64,000 bases of DNA from DASUVM01 sp963704675 (lineage in GTDB: Bacteria > Patescibacteriota > Saccharimonadia > Saccharimonadales > Saccharimonadaceae): NCBI GenBank assembly GCA_963704675.1, contig OY969928.1:1116001-1180000 (forward strand), in the 5' to 3' direction. The notes beneath the pieces were generated by a model that saw only the letters and a list, made by a program, of their open reading frames with translations, was not told the origin of the DNA and did no database searches. A program made the position numbers and the translations under genes. This document shows, piece by piece, positions 6,797 through 15,562 of the stretch (its first letter is position 1; each line of letters starts with the position of its first letter).

Positions 6797-9610
6797 ATGG
6801 CAGACGCAATTGTGGTTCGTGGTGCGCGAGAACATAATCTGAAAAACATCAACGTTGAGATTCCGCGTGATAAATTAGTAGTAATCACTGGCTTATCTGG
6901 TTCAGGTAAGTCGAGCCTTGCATTTGACACCATTTATGCCGAAGGACAGCGGCGTTATGTTGAAAGCCTCTCGAGTTACGCCCGGCAGTTCTTGGGTTTG
7001 ATGGAGAAGCCAGACGTTGATCAAATTGACGGCCTAAGTCCGGCGATTTCAATTGATCAAAAATCGACGAGCCGCAACCCGCGCTCAACCGTCGCCACCG
7101 TGACTGAAATTTATGATTATTTGCGCCTTTTGTTCGCGCGTATTGGTGTGCCGCATTGTCCCATTTGCGGTAAGCCAGTTGAAAAACGCAGCCCGCAAGC
7201 GATTGTTGATGCGGTGCTCGCCCAGCCTGAGGGTGCGCGTTTGATTATTCTGGCGCCGGTTATTAGTGATAAGAAGGGTGAGTTTGCGCACATTCCTGAG
7301 CAGTATCAGCGGGCTGGTTTTGCTCGTGCCCGGGTTGATGGTGTGATTTATGCTCTTGATGAATGGCCTGAGCTTGACAAAAAATACAAGCATACCATTG
7401 AAATTGTGGTTGATCGTGTCGTTAACAATGCTGAAAACAGCAGCCGTATCACTCAGTCGGTTGAACAAGCGCTGGATATTGCTGAAGGTGCGTTGCTTAT
7501 TGTGAACGCCGACACCGAAGAAGAGAGCCTTTATAGCCAGCGCTATGCCTGCATTGATCACCCTGATATTGTGATTCCCGAACTAGCGCCGCGTTTATTT
7601 AGCTTTAATTCACCGCACGGTGCTTGCCCAATATGCACCGGCCTTGGATCGCGGCTTGAAGTTGACCCCGATTTAGTATTTACGCCCGATTTAACTATTT
7701 CTGAAGGCGCTATTCGCCCTTTTAACCGCGTGAATATGGACACGTGGTATATGAAGAAGCTAGTGGCGGTGGCTGAGCACCATGGGTTTAGCCTGCAAGT
7801 GCCAGTGCGCGAGCTCTCAAGTGAGGCGATTGATAAAATCTTATACGGCACCGATCGTCAAACCTATTCGGTGTCACTTGGCAATGGCCGCTCCTTCGAC
7901 ACAACTTATGAAGGGGTCATTCCAAATCTTGAGCGTCGTCATAAAGAAACCGACAGCGATTTCATGCGCCGCGATATTGAACGCTTTATGCGCGAGCGCG
8001 AGTGTCATGCCTGCCACGGCAAACGTTTGAAACCCGAGGCATTAGCGGTGACTGTTCATAACTTTTCAATTATGGATATCTGTGAGTTAAGTGTTGATGA
8101 TGCACTGACTTTTTTCTGTGACACTATTAAACTCAGTGAGCAAGAACAGTTGATTTCAAAGCAGATCTTTCGCGAAATTACTGCGCGCTTAGGTTTTATG
8201 CGCGATGTCGGCTTGACTTACCTGTCGCTTTTGCGTGCCGCTAACACACTTTCTGGTGGTGAAGCACAGCGTATTCGCTTAGCGACACAAATTGGCTCAG
8301 GCCTGCAAGGGGTGCTTTATGTGCTTGACGAACCCTCAATTGGTCTACACCAACGTGATAACGATCGCTTAATCGCAACCTTAAAACACCTGCGTGATCT
8401 GGGCAACACCGTGTTGGTGGTTGAACACGACGAAGACACGATTCGTGAAGCCGACTATCTACTTGATATTGGCCCCGGTGCCGGTGTGCACGGTGGTAAG
8501 GTGGTAGCACACGGTACACCCGAGGAGGTGGCGGCGCATCCAACCAGCACAACCGGCAGATATCTTAGTGGTGCCGAGAAAATAGCGGTGCCGAGGAAGC
8601 GCCGTGAGGGTAACGGCAAATCATTAACTATCAGAGGTGCTCGTGAACATAATCTAAAAGATATAGATATAACTCTCCCGCTTGGTAAATTAACGGTGGT
8701 AAGCGGCGTGAGTGGCTCTGGTAAATCAACACTTGTTAATGATATTCTTGCCAAAGCGTTAGCAAATCGCCTTCATCGTGCACACAGTGTGCCGGGTAAG
8801 CACGATGGGATTGATGGTATTGAGCACCTCGATAAGGTGATTGTGATTGATCAATCGGCCATTGGCCGCACGCCGCGCTCGAACCCAGCAACCTATACTG
8901 GTGTTTTTACGCCGATTCGTGAACTATTTGCTAACATGCCAGAGGCGAATATTCGTGGCTATAAAGCCGGACGTTTTAGCTTTAATGTGAAGGGCGGCCG
9001 CTGCGAAAATTGCCAGGGCGATGGCGTCATTAAAATTGAGATGCACTTCTTGCCAGACGTTTATGTCACCTGCGAAATCTGCAAAGGCAAGCGCTATAAC
9101 CGCGAAGCACTTGAAATTCTCTACAAAGGCAAAACAATTGCCGATATACTTGATATGACCGTTGAAGATGCGGCTGCATTCTTTAAGAATGTGCCGTCGG
9201 TGGCACGCAAAATGGATACACTGGTTGAAGTTGGCCTTGGCTATATTAAACTTGGTCAGCCAGCAACAACGTTTAGTGGCGGTGAGGCACAGCGCATTAA
9301 ACTGGCCAGCGAGTTAAGTCGCCGTGCGACTGGCCGTACGCTTTACATTCTTGATGAACCAACAACTGGCCTTCACAGCGCTGACGTGAAGAAGTTATTG
9401 CATGTGCTACAGGCGTTAGTGAATACCGGCAACAGTATGGTCATTATTGAACATAACCTTGACGTTATAAAATCTGCCGATTATCTAATTGATATGGGCC
9501 CAGAGGGCGGCGACGCTGGTGGTCAAGTGATCGCCGAAGGTACGCCTGAAACAATAGTTAAAGCCAAAGCCTCTTATACTGGCAAATACCTTGCCCCATT
9601 ACTTGCTTAG
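6797..9610 (+). CDS. uvrA: UvrABC system protein A
   Basis: UvrA is the damage-sensing ATPase of nucleotide excision repair and loads UvrB on DNA. The 937-aa protein has two ABC modules: Walker A GLSGSGKSS (about 33) and GVSGSGKST (about 635), with signatures LSGGEAQRIRLA and FSGGEAQRIKLA. Zinc-binding Cys pairs are seen at CPIC in the first half and at CENCQGDG plus CEICKGKRY in the second. The start MADAIVVRGAREHN matches family starts and the -10 box. uvrC is 19 kb away. A structured element follows the stop. Confidence 0.97.
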   Translation: MADAIVVRGAREHNLKNINVEIPRDKLVVITGLSGSGKSSLAFDTIYAEGQRRYVESLSSYARQFLGLMEKPDVDQIDGLSPAISIDQKSTSRNPRSTVATVTEIYDYLRLLFARIGVPHCPICGKPVEKRSPQAIVDAVLAQPEGARLIILAPVISDKKGEFAHIPEQYQRAGFARARVDGVIYALDEWPELDKKYKHTIEIVVDRVVNNAENSSRITQSVEQALDIAEGALLIVNADTEEESLYSQRYACIDHPDIVIPELAPRLFSFNSPHGACPICTGLGSRLEVDPDLVFTPDLTISEGAIRPFNRVNMDTWYMKKLVAVAEHHGFSLQVPVRELSSEAIDKILYGTDRQTYSVSLGNGRSFDTTYEGVIPNLERRHKETDSDFMRRDIERFMRERECHACHGKRLKPEALAVTVHNFSIMDICELSVDDALTFFCDTIKLSEQEQLISKQIFREITARLGFMRDVGLTYLSLLRAANTLSGGEAQRIRLATQIGSGLQGVLYVLDEPSIGLHQRDNDRLIATLKHLRDLGNTVLVVEHDEDTIREADYLLDIGPGAGVHGGKVVAHGTPEEVAAHPTSTTGRYLSGAEKIAVPRKRREGNGKSLTIRGAREHNLKDIDITLPLGKLTVVSGVSGSGKSTLVNDILAKALANRLHRAHSVPGKHDGIDGIEHLDKVIVIDQSAIGRTPRSNPATYTGVFTPIRELFANMPEANIRGYKAGRFSFNVKGGRCENCQGDGVIKIEMHFLPDVYVTCEICKGKRYNREALEILYKGKTIADILDMTVEDAAAFFKNVPSVARKMDTLVEVGLGYIKLGQPATTFSGGEAQRIKLASELSRRATGRTLYILDEPTTGLHSADVKKLLHVLQALVNTGNSMVIIEHNLDVIKSADYLIDMGPEGGDAGGQVIAEGTPETIVKAKASYTGKYLAPLLA

Positions 9611-9616
9611 TTGTTT

Positions 9617-9727
9617 GACATCACGAGAAAGCCGACCAGCACCGGCACATATCATGAGCAACATTTGAATGGCTAGCCAGAGCTGAAAGCTCCTTGTTGC
9701 GAGCCGGTGCCGTAGATAGTGATGTTC
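9617..9727 (+). ncRNA. Candidate structured RNA or 3' structure after uvrA
   Basis: Four nested helices form an irregular rod: GACATCAC/GTGATGTT (9617-9624 with 9719-9726), GCACCGGC/GCCGGTGC (9639-9646 with 9703-9710), GCAACA/TGTTGC (9658-9663 with 9695-9700) and apical GAGCT/AGCTC with GAA (9680-9692). Only a weak TTCTTGTTT follows. It does not match the SRP, RNase P or tmRNA cores that I know. With a single copy there is no covariation support. Confidence 0.4.
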
Positions 9728-9966
9728 TTGTTTATAGTGTTTGCACAATAAAGTTAGAAAACGACGCGTCCATCGTTATGTTGCATCGCATGTTTACTCT
9801 GCAATAGATAAATAAATGTTGATTATTCTGCAGCATTACTTGGTAGGTAAATTATGGCAAGTCGAGGGAACTTTTGATATCATTCACCGCATTGCCTTGT
9901 TGCTGAGGCAATGCACCGAGGTGTCCGCAGGCTATGTGGAGCCATCCGATGTTAGGGGTTAGAGAA
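9728..9966 (+). other. Intergenic leader region before the 9967 gene unit
   Basis: No gene seen. It holds a candidate promoter around TTGATT..TAAATT (about 9816-9852) and a hairpin at 9889-9914 (GCATTGCCT/AGGCAATGC), which would fold in the mRNA leader of the GC-rich unit that follows. Confidence 0.4.
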
Positions 9967-10381
9967 ATGCGTATTAAAGCAAGGGTAATGCGGCTGCTCG
10001 CAGCGACCGCGCTGACTGTGACCATGGCAGGTGGTGCCGTCGTCTTTACCGCATCGCCCGCATTGGCGGCACCGACCTACTGCAAGACGCTCGAAGTAAG
10101 CGGCTACGCATGGCAGGTCATCAACCCACGCATGAGCGTACCGATCTGCCATAACGGCGGGTCGGTCTGGCAGAATGGGCGCATCACACCCGGCGTCACC
10201 ACCGTCGGCTACTACGTCGCCGGTTTCGACTGGTACGGCTCGTATGGTGGTGGCACGTCGTTCGGTGTCGGCGAGAACTTCTTCGCGCATCTCTATTCGA
10301 ACCGCTGCCTCGCTCTACTGCGCGCCTCGCTGGACGATCAACACCTGGGGCCAGGTGACGAGTTACAACCGGAACTGCTAA
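9967..10381 (+). pseudogene. GC-rich gene for a small secreted protein, frameshifted near its end
   Basis: The protein starts MRIKARVMRLLAA and has a clear signal peptide (residues 1-34, cleavage after SPALA-A), in actinobacterial style. The mature part is about 100 aa, rich in Gly, Tyr and Trp (GFDWYGSYGGGTSFGVGEN). After about 10290 the frame runs into non-matching sequence, while the +1 frame continues plausibly to N-T-W-G-Q-V-T-S-Y-N-R-N-C and stops at 10381, just before the hairpin at 10400. One extra base therefore breaks the gene, or reflects a sequencing error. Function unknown. It is one of the GC-rich single-gene units. Confidence 0.6.
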
Positions 10382-10399
10382 CCGGAGCTCGGGGCATAT

Positions 10400-10432
10400 A
10401 GTGGGCAGCCGCAGAGAATGCGGCTGCCCACT
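10400..10432 (+). terminator. U-less perfect palindrome closing the 9967 unit
   Basis: AGTGGGCAGCCGCA pairs perfectly over 14 bp with TGCGGCTGCCCACT around a GAGAA loop. AACGAACAAAC follows, so there is no U-tract. Confidence 0.65.
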
Positions 10433-10464
10433 AACGAACAAACTAAACACGGTATAATAGGACC

Positions 10465-10787
10465 ATGATCAAAAAAACCATTCTCGCAGTGTTCTTAAAC
10501 CTCATTTTCGGAGGAGTTGGCTACCTGTACTTACGGGAAAATACCCGCATACCCTAGGTATATTCCTTACAATTGCAACTATATTTGAGTTTATACGCAA
10601 TTTTACCGAAGGCTCTAATATGGGTACACAGGGCAATCCCTTTGCAGCGCTACCAATGCTATCACTTTTCGGAGGTATATTTGGAACATTATTACTGATT
10701 GCAATGGCAGTAGATGTTTATCTTCTTGTTAAGCGCCAGTATAGTAAGCCAGGCCATTCACGATCACGTTCAGCCAAAGCAGCATAA
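10465..10787 (+). pseudogene. Small membrane protein gene with a frameshift
   Basis: It opens MIKKTILAVFLNLIFGGVGYLYL with TATAAT ending 6 nt before the ATG. The frame then hits a stop near 10557. Moving back by one at about 10536 restores T-G-K-Y-P-H-T-L-G-I-F-L-T-I and a second half with two more hydrophobic segments and a basic tail ending at 10787. The intact product would be about 107 aa with three membrane segments, of unknown function. The shift lies beside GGGAAAA, a place prone to homopolymer error, so this may be an intact gene misread. Confidence 0.6.
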
Positions 10788-10933
10788 AATTTCTTCGAGA
10801 TGCAATACCAAAATCGTACAGCTATACCTCCTCGAAGTCTGTATAGCGGCGCATAGTCCTTTAAGTAGCTCTCTTCCAGCGAACACCAGGTTCTTTAGCA
10901 TACTATGAAAATAAACTTTCCCTGATAGCAACT

Positions 10934-11134
10934 ATGACGAAACGGACTGCTATTATTAGTATCACCAACGAAGCTTTGCAGCATGTTTTAAACCGAGAAA
11001 GTTTGTTGGTAAAAGCATTGCTTAATGAAAAAGAACGTCGCAGTGCTCGGCGTCAAGCTGCTCGAATGCTTCGTGAACGCCAGTGGGGGTCAATGAAGGC
11101 GATTAGCAGAAAAGCCAAAAACGTGACAGATTAA
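10934..11134 (+). CDS. Small basic hypothetical protein
   Basis: A 66-aa protein, MTKRTAIISITNEALQHV..., with a helical, Arg/Lys-rich middle (NEKERRSARRQAARMLRERQ). There is no membrane segment and no recognised domain. The size and charge would suit a small nucleic-acid-binding protein or an antitoxin, but there is no toxin beside it. It is convergent with the 11137-11631 gene, with 2 nt between them. Confidence 0.5.
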   Translation: MTKRTAIISITNEALQHVLNRESLLVKALLNEKERRSARRQAARMLRERQWGSMKAISRKAKNVTD

Positions 11135-11136
11135 GC

Positions 11137-11631
11137 TTACGCAATTATCGAAGGATTTATTGTTTCGCGGAAAAAGGCACGAACGCGGGCGCGAATAAGA
11201 GCGGTTTGGTGCGATTCAAGATGATAATCAACTGGTTGTTTCGTTATTTCAGATAAAAAACGACTCAGCTCAGCTTCATCTACTTGCGAAATATCTTTTG
11301 TTAAAAAGTGTGACTTGGCTTTTTTAATTAACTTTTGCGTAAAGTTATCAACCTCGTCAGTGCAATCAGTGTTGCCGATAGAAATAATTGGCTTATTTTT
11401 TAAGATAGCATAAAGAATCTCAAGGGTGTTATTTGGTGTAATGCTGCCGTTAATGACTACGACGCTAGCTGTACTGATATGATGAAAGTTGCCAAAAAGA
11501 TCGTGATAGGTGTTGTAAAGGGCATAGTGGTCATCGTGTGAAAAGTCAACGTTAATCCCTAAGTCTTTCAGGTGTGCTGCGATTATCTGAGAGTTATTGC
11601 CTTTATTAATGATGTGAACTGAGAGATCCAT
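11137..11631 (-). CDS. Rossmann-like protein resembling nucleoside deoxyribosyltransferases
   Basis: A 164-aa protein without a confident family. Its segment SVVVINGSITPNNTLEIL, then a Lys-Pro pair and an Asn, lines up by eye with ADVFIAETSTQSFGVGYQ and the following K-K-P...N of the 13330 gene, suggesting the same nucleoside-2-deoxyribosyltransferase-like fold. It is the last gene of a minus-strand run HAD (13265), PRTase (12548), then this, with 56 nt of AT-rich sequence before it that could hold a promoter. A role in nucleotide or nucleoside turnover fits the neighbours; this is inference. Confidence 0.55.
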   Translation of the reverse strand: MDLSVHIINKGNNSQIIAAHLKDLGINVDFSHDDHYALYNTYHDLFGNFHHISTASVVVINGSITPNNTLEILYAILKNKPIISIGNTDCTDEVDNFTQKLIKKAKSHFLTKDISQVDEAELSRFLSEITKQPVDYHLESHQTALIRARVRAFFRETINPSIIA

Positions 11632-11687
11632 AAATACATGTGCTCCGTTACATATGTGAGTATATTATACACATATTATATAAGATC

Positions 11688-12548
11688 TCAAAATTGCTCC
11701 GCTTGAACAAGTAGATTCTTAGTCTTGATAGGCTTAATATTTCTGAACGTATAAGTCCACATAAGATTAAATGACTGTCTGTATATATCGAGTAAGTGGT
11801 ATCCATCCTGTTCGATCAGGTTGATAAGAAGATGTAACTTTTCTAATGGAATTTCTCTTAAGAATTCCTCTAACTCTACTGGTGAGGCACTTAGAATAAA
11901 TTTACAAATACGTGCATTAGGGTTAAAATCCTCTTTACATACTATTTGGGCAAGTTCACTTAACCGGTCGACGTACATATGATTGATGGCATATTCCAGC
12001 TTCGGATTCTTAAATATAGATGTATCATGCAATACGATTACATATCCGAAAACTACTTCATCGACTCCTTGGTTTAGCAAGAAGTTCTCAATGGCGAGCT
12101 CATGAAGACCTGTAATACGGATATCATCGATAACGATGAGACTTCGATCCTCATTTCTGTGTGCAGGTGCCATATCTATGGTGAGCTTATTATCGGCGAG
12201 TAGGTTTGCCCTTTGACCGAAGTCCATATTACTGTAATCTTTTGCATAAGCCTGACATTTAAGAGGCGTATAAATCACATCAATACCATGGGATTTCAAA
12301 AGTGCGTATAAGCTTTTTGCAATAGATGTTGCGGCAGTAGGCGTGTTGTGGTGCGCGGAACCGGTTAAACAATACCTTCCGCCCTTTGTAAGAATATTTT
12401 TTTGCAAAAAGCTGGCAAGCTCTGCGGCATATTGCTTTGCAACGCCTCCATCGCCATACTTGAATTTACTGTAATTCTCTAGACTGAAATCAGATTCTGT
12501 CTCAAGATTTTTATTAAGGGCATATAGGCCGAAGGTGTGTTTGATCAT
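11688..12548 (-). CDS. Phosphoribosyltransferase-like protein
   Basis: A 286-aa protein with the PRPP-binding motif of type I phosphoribosyltransferases: SLIVIDDIRITGLHE (about residues 136-150; two acidic residues before a T/S-G). An N-terminal loop, CLTGSAHHNTPTAAT (about 60), fits the family's pyrophosphate loop. A helical C-terminus of about 90 residues extends beyond the usual domain. The HAD gene ends directly before its ATG (12549/12548), so the two are co-transcribed. Related PRTase-HAD pairs occur in proposed nucleoside-metabolite stress systems (Ter-associated operons). The substrate cannot be told. Confidence 0.7.
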   Translation of the reverse strand: MIKHTFGLYALNKNLETESDFSLENYSKFKYGDGGVAKQYAAELASFLQKNILTKGGRYCLTGSAHHNTPTAATSIAKSLYALLKSHGIDVIYTPLKCQAYAKDYSNMDFGQRANLLADNKLTIDMAPAHRNEDRSLIVIDDIRITGLHELAIENFLLNQGVDEVVFGYVIVLHDTSIFKNPKLEYAINHMYVDRLSELAQIVCKEDFNPNARICKFILSASPVELEEFLREIPLEKLHLLINLIEQDGYHLLDIYRQSFNLMWTYTFRNIKPIKTKNLLVQAEQF

Positions 12549-13265
12549 TTAGAGCCTCAGCAGATTAGTAATTAAAGAAACGCCACCATCATTTAAAGGA
12601 GTAAGGCATGCCTGAAGGTTGCAGCCTATTGCGCCTTTAAAATCAGCATTTTCATTATCGCCAATATGGACGATATGCTTAGGTTCTACATTCGTCAATT
12701 GAAGCAGCTTGTCGTAAGCATGTTTACTGGGTTTTGTATAACTGGTTTCATCTGAATAGATTTCAAATGAAACAAATTCATCCAACCCATATTTGTTTAA
12801 ATAGTATCTCACATGCTCGCTTGTTAACATCCCTGTGTTGCTTATAATCGCGATTCTCCTGCCACTATCTATTATATTCCTAAATAAGGTAGGTGTCTTT
12901 GTGCTCAAGAGAGGCGGAATATATTGTCGCGCCAATACGTCTTGCTCTCTCTCGAGTTCTAGCAGTTGTTTTTTTGATAAACTCGGAATATTAAGTCGTA
13001 ACAATAGATCATTAATGCGCTCCTCAAAGTTTAGGTGTTTACCGTTTAACTCACTTTTGCGTTCTGTTTTGCGCTTCATAACATCAAAGGCTTTTTCAAA
13101 ATCTGATTTTTTTAATTGAGGACTGTTTACGGCAATTTTTTTATAAATCATCTCTTTTCTTAATCTGTTAAAGATCTTGTTTGTATCTACGATCGTGAGC
13201 CACATATCAAAGCTCACGATCTCGACATCGGTAAAAGGGGTGACTGGCTTACTCATACTATACAT
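12549..13265 (-). CDS. HAD-superfamily hydrolase
   Basis: A 238-aa protein with all four HAD motifs: SFDMWLTIVDT (nucleophile Asp about residue 20, with Trp at +2), ISNTG (about 146), Lys in YTKPSKHAY, and HIGDNENADFKGA (about 202). A helical cap lies between motifs I and II. AAGGAC lies 3 nt before the first ATG (13265), favouring that start over Met4. Such enzymes remove phosphate from small molecules. The directly adjacent PRTase suggests that a phosphorylated sugar or nucleotide is the substrate. It is divergent from the 13330 gene, with 64 AT-rich nt between. Confidence 0.85.
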   Translation of the reverse strand: MYSMSKPVTPFTDVEIVSFDMWLTIVDTNKIFNRLRKEMIYKKIAVNSPQLKKSDFEKAFDVMKRKTERKSELNGKHLNFEERINDLLLRLNIPSLSKKQLLELEREQDVLARQYIPPLLSTKTPTLFRNIIDSGRRIAIISNTGMLTSEHVRYYLNKYGLDEFVSFEIYSDETSYTKPSKHAYDKLLQLTNVEPKHIVHIGDNENADFKGAIGCNLQACLTPLNDGGVSLITNLLRL

Positions 13266-13329
13266 AAGTCCTTATTTAAAGTAATTTAAAATCATTTGTC
13301 AATATTTAATTATATGCTAAAGTAAAGCT

Positions 13330-13902
13330 ATGATTGTCTACTTCGTTGCTTCGCGCAAAAATATAACAGAACGTATTGAAGAATTGCGTCAGTTTGTCAG
13401 TATAATTCACGAAAATGGTCACACTTTAGCGTTGGATTGGCTTGAGCCAATTTACGCAGAAGAAAAGAAGAATAAAATAACAGATGTTGATTGGCCTGTC
13501 CTTTATAAAGATACCATTGAAGCTATCACGAGAGCTGATGTGTTTATTGCCGAGACGAGTACTCAGAGTTTTGGCGTTGGTTATCAAGTTGCATTGGCAA
13601 TTCACCTAAAAAAGCCGGTACTTCTTTTGCATAACGCGTCAGCAAACGAATCCGTATTTGCTTCTGGTATTCCTGAACAAAACGCTCAGATAAAGCCTTA
13701 TGACAAAGATAATCTGAAGGAAATTATTGAGAACTTCCTTCTTGAAAATACCATAGAAAATAAAGACCTTCGATTTAACTTCTTTATTGATCGCCAGATT
13801 TATAACTATCTACGATGGGTCTCGGTGAAACGAAATAAGACCAAAGCAGAAATCTTACGCGAATTGGTTCAAAGAGAGATTGATAAAGACAAGGGATTAT
13901 AA
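13330..13902 (+). CDS. Nucleoside 2-deoxyribosyltransferase-like domain fused to a ribbon-helix-helix tail
   Basis: A 190-aa protein. Residues 1-140 look like the NDT/Rossmann-like fold: MIVYFVASRKN, ADVFIAETSTQSFGVGYQ with the typical Glu, and KKPVLLLHN. Residues about 148-186 (F-F-I-D-R-Q-I-Y-N-Y-L-R-W, then KTKAEILRELVQREI) read as a ribbon-helix-helix DNA-binding unit. Such a fusion could let a nucleotide-sensing domain control transcription, for example of the divergent HAD-PRTase genes; this is inference. TATGCT ends 11 nt before the ATG. Confidence 0.65.
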   Translation: MIVYFVASRKNITERIEELRQFVSIIHENGHTLALDWLEPIYAEEKKNKITDVDWPVLYKDTIEAITRADVFIAETSTQSFGVGYQVALAIHLKKPVLLLHNASANESVFASGIPEQNAQIKPYDKDNLKEIIENFLLENTIENKDLRFNFFIDRQIYNYLRWVSVKRNKTKAEILRELVQREIDKDKGL

Positions 13903-13907
13903 CCTAA

Positions 13908-14537
13908 TTATTTACGCAAGTGTAATCTTCTTAACAATCTTGCCCGTGAAACCGGATCATGTAGTGCATGAATTATTGGTCCGGCGAGCGAGAGCAGCAC
14001 GATTACGGCGATAATTGGTAAGATCAGGTGGTCAACGTTAATACCTCTGGCCTCAAGCCAGCCGCCAGCATAATAACCGAGCAGTGGAATGGTGGTGGCC
14101 CAAATAAGGCCGCCAATGATGTTGTAGAACATGAATTTCTTATAATTCATGTGGGCAATGCCAGCCACAAGCGGCACAAAAGAGCGCACTGCTGGTACAA
14201 AACGGCCTAAGATAACAGCTTTACCACCATGACGCTCATAAAACTTCTTGGCTGATTCAACATATTCGCGCCGAAAAATCATGGCGTCATCACTACGAAA
14301 CAAACGCTTGCCAACTTGTTTACCGCTAAAATAGCCGATGGTGACACCGGCAACAGTAGTTGTGAACACGACTATCATTAAGGCTATGAGGCCAAAGTGC
14401 CCTTTTGAGGCCAAAATGCCAGCAGCGAAGAGCAGTGTATCGCCAGGCAAAATAAAGCCAAAAGGAAAGGCGCTCTCAATAAAAATGATAATAGCGATGC
14501 CAAGTAAGCCTATGCTTTCAAGATCAAATTCTAACAT
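13908..14537 (-). CDS. DedA family membrane protein
   Basis: A 209-aa polytopic protein of the DedA/VTT family, implicated in recycling undecaprenyl phosphate and phospholipids. Key features are IESAFPFGFILPGDTLLF (acidic residue and P-G-D) and GRFVPAVRSFVPLVAGIAHM (G-R-F-x-P-x-x-R). Two in-frame ATGs exist. TATACT (minus strand, 14550-14545) ends 1 nt before the first and 7 nt before the second, so the second (14537, M-L-E-F-D) is preferred. It is convergent with 13902, 5 nt apart, and divergent from rplY. Confidence 0.9.
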   Translation of the reverse strand: MLEFDLESIGLLGIAIIIFIESAFPFGFILPGDTLLFAAGILASKGHFGLIALMIVVFTTTVAGVTIGYFSGKQVGKRLFRSDDAMIFRREYVESAKKFYERHGGKAVILGRFVPAVRSFVPLVAGIAHMNYKKFMFYNIIGGLIWATTIPLLGYYAGGWLEARGINVDHLILPIIAVIVLLSLAGPIIHALHDPVSRARLLRRLHLRK

Positions 14538-14608
14538 CTGCATTAGTATAACATGCTATAATGCTCTCAGTAATGCTGACTTAACGGCAAAGAGAGACGG
14601 AGTATCAA

Positions 14609-15352
14609 ATGAGTCACGAAAACATAGTGTTAGAATTAAAAGATCGAACTGTAACCGGCAAGCAAGTGAAAAAGCTGCGTGCCGATGGCCAGGTACCGGC
14701 GGTGGTCTACGACCACGGTGAGACTGTCCATGCGAGCCTTGATGAAAAGGAGCTTATTCGCGCCTTTCGTGTGGTTGGCCGTTCACAACCTCTTGAAATT
14801 ACCCTTGATGGTAAAAAGAAGTTGGCGATGATTAAGCAGCTTGACCGCGATCCGGTGAAGCACACGTTCCGTCACGTGGTGTTTAATGCTATTAAGCGCA
14901 ATGAAAAGGTGACGGCAGGTGCTTCTATTAAGATTGTTCTCGATGAGGGCAATGAGCAGACACCGGCAGAGCGTGCTGGCCTTGTGGTTTTGCGAGCGCT
15001 TGAATCAATAGATGTTAAAGCCTTTCCGCAAGATTTGCCTGAAGAGTTAACGGCAAACGGTGAGAAGCTGGTTGAAGCCGGCGACAAGCTGATGCTGGCC
15101 GATATCAAGCTGCCAGCTGGTGTAGGGTTTGCTGATGCTGAGATTGACTTAGAGCAGACGATTGCCAGTGCTTACGAACCAAGTGCCATTGCCGCCGCTA
15201 ATGATGCGACGGCAGGTGATGCTGAAGATACTGAAGACAAGAGTGCTGAGGAGCAAGTCGAAGCCGAACAGGGCGAAGATACTAATCAACCCGCCAACGC
15301 GACCGAAGGCAAAGCCTCAGACGGTCGTAAACAACAAGATTTGCCAAGTTAG
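14609..15352 (+). CDS. rplY: 50S ribosomal protein L25 (Ctc form)
   Basis: L25/Ctc binds 5S rRNA at the central protuberance. The 247-aa protein has the N-terminal 5S-binding domain (about 1-95, starting SHENIVLELKDR), the TL5/Ctc beta domain (about 100-185) and a long acidic, low-complexity tail rich in Glu, Asp and Ala (about 195-247). The tail is longer than in most bacteria. Unlike many neighbours it has a Shine-Dalgarno (ACGGAG, 8 nt before ATG) and a 5' leader after TATAAT at about 14555. A strong terminator follows. Confidence 0.93.
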   Translation: MSHENIVLELKDRTVTGKQVKKLRADGQVPAVVYDHGETVHASLDEKELIRAFRVVGRSQPLEITLDGKKKLAMIKQLDRDPVKHTFRHVVFNAIKRNEKVTAGASIKIVLDEGNEQTPAERAGLVVLRALESIDVKAFPQDLPEELTANGEKLVEAGDKLMLADIKLPAGVGFADAEIDLEQTIASAYEPSAIAAANDATAGDAEDTEDKSAEEQVEAEQGEDTNQPANATEGKASDGRKQQDLPS

Positions 15353-15370
15353 CTTTCTGAACTAAAACTT

Positions 15371-15402
15371 AAAAGATCTGATTACGGTAATCAGATCTTT
15401 TA
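15371..15402 (+). terminator. Strong terminator of rplY
   Basis: AAAAGATCTGATTAC and GTAATCAGATCTTTT pair over 15 bp around a very short loop; the A- and U-rich ends make it work on either strand. Confidence 0.9.
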
Positions 15403-15476
15403 ATGCACGAAAAATCAATATTCATCAAGGGCATAGCATCAAAAGATTTACAATAAATAAATCCAAAGGCACCTGT

Positions 15477-15533
15477 TTGACAAGTAAGCAATTTACGATA
15501 TAAGATTACATAAATGCACCGTTTGGTGCATTT
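15477..15533 (+). promoter_or_regulatory. Sigma70 promoter plus 5'-end mRNA hairpin of the 15563 unit
   Basis: TTGACA (15477-15482), a 16-nt spacer and TATAAG (15499-15504) predict a start near 15511. A perfect hairpin, AAATGCACC/GGTGCATTT with GTTT loop (15512-15533), would be the first thing transcribed. AGGTG at 15552 then serves the ATG at 15563. A hairpin at the extreme 5' end is known to protect mRNA from decay. Confidence 0.7.
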
Positions 15534-15562
15534 CTCACTCCTTACAAAAGCAGGTGACACGA

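Noticed and set aside
9617..9727. SRP (4.5S) RNA
   Set aside because: The apical domain lacks the conserved asymmetric loop and GGAAGCAGC-like strand.
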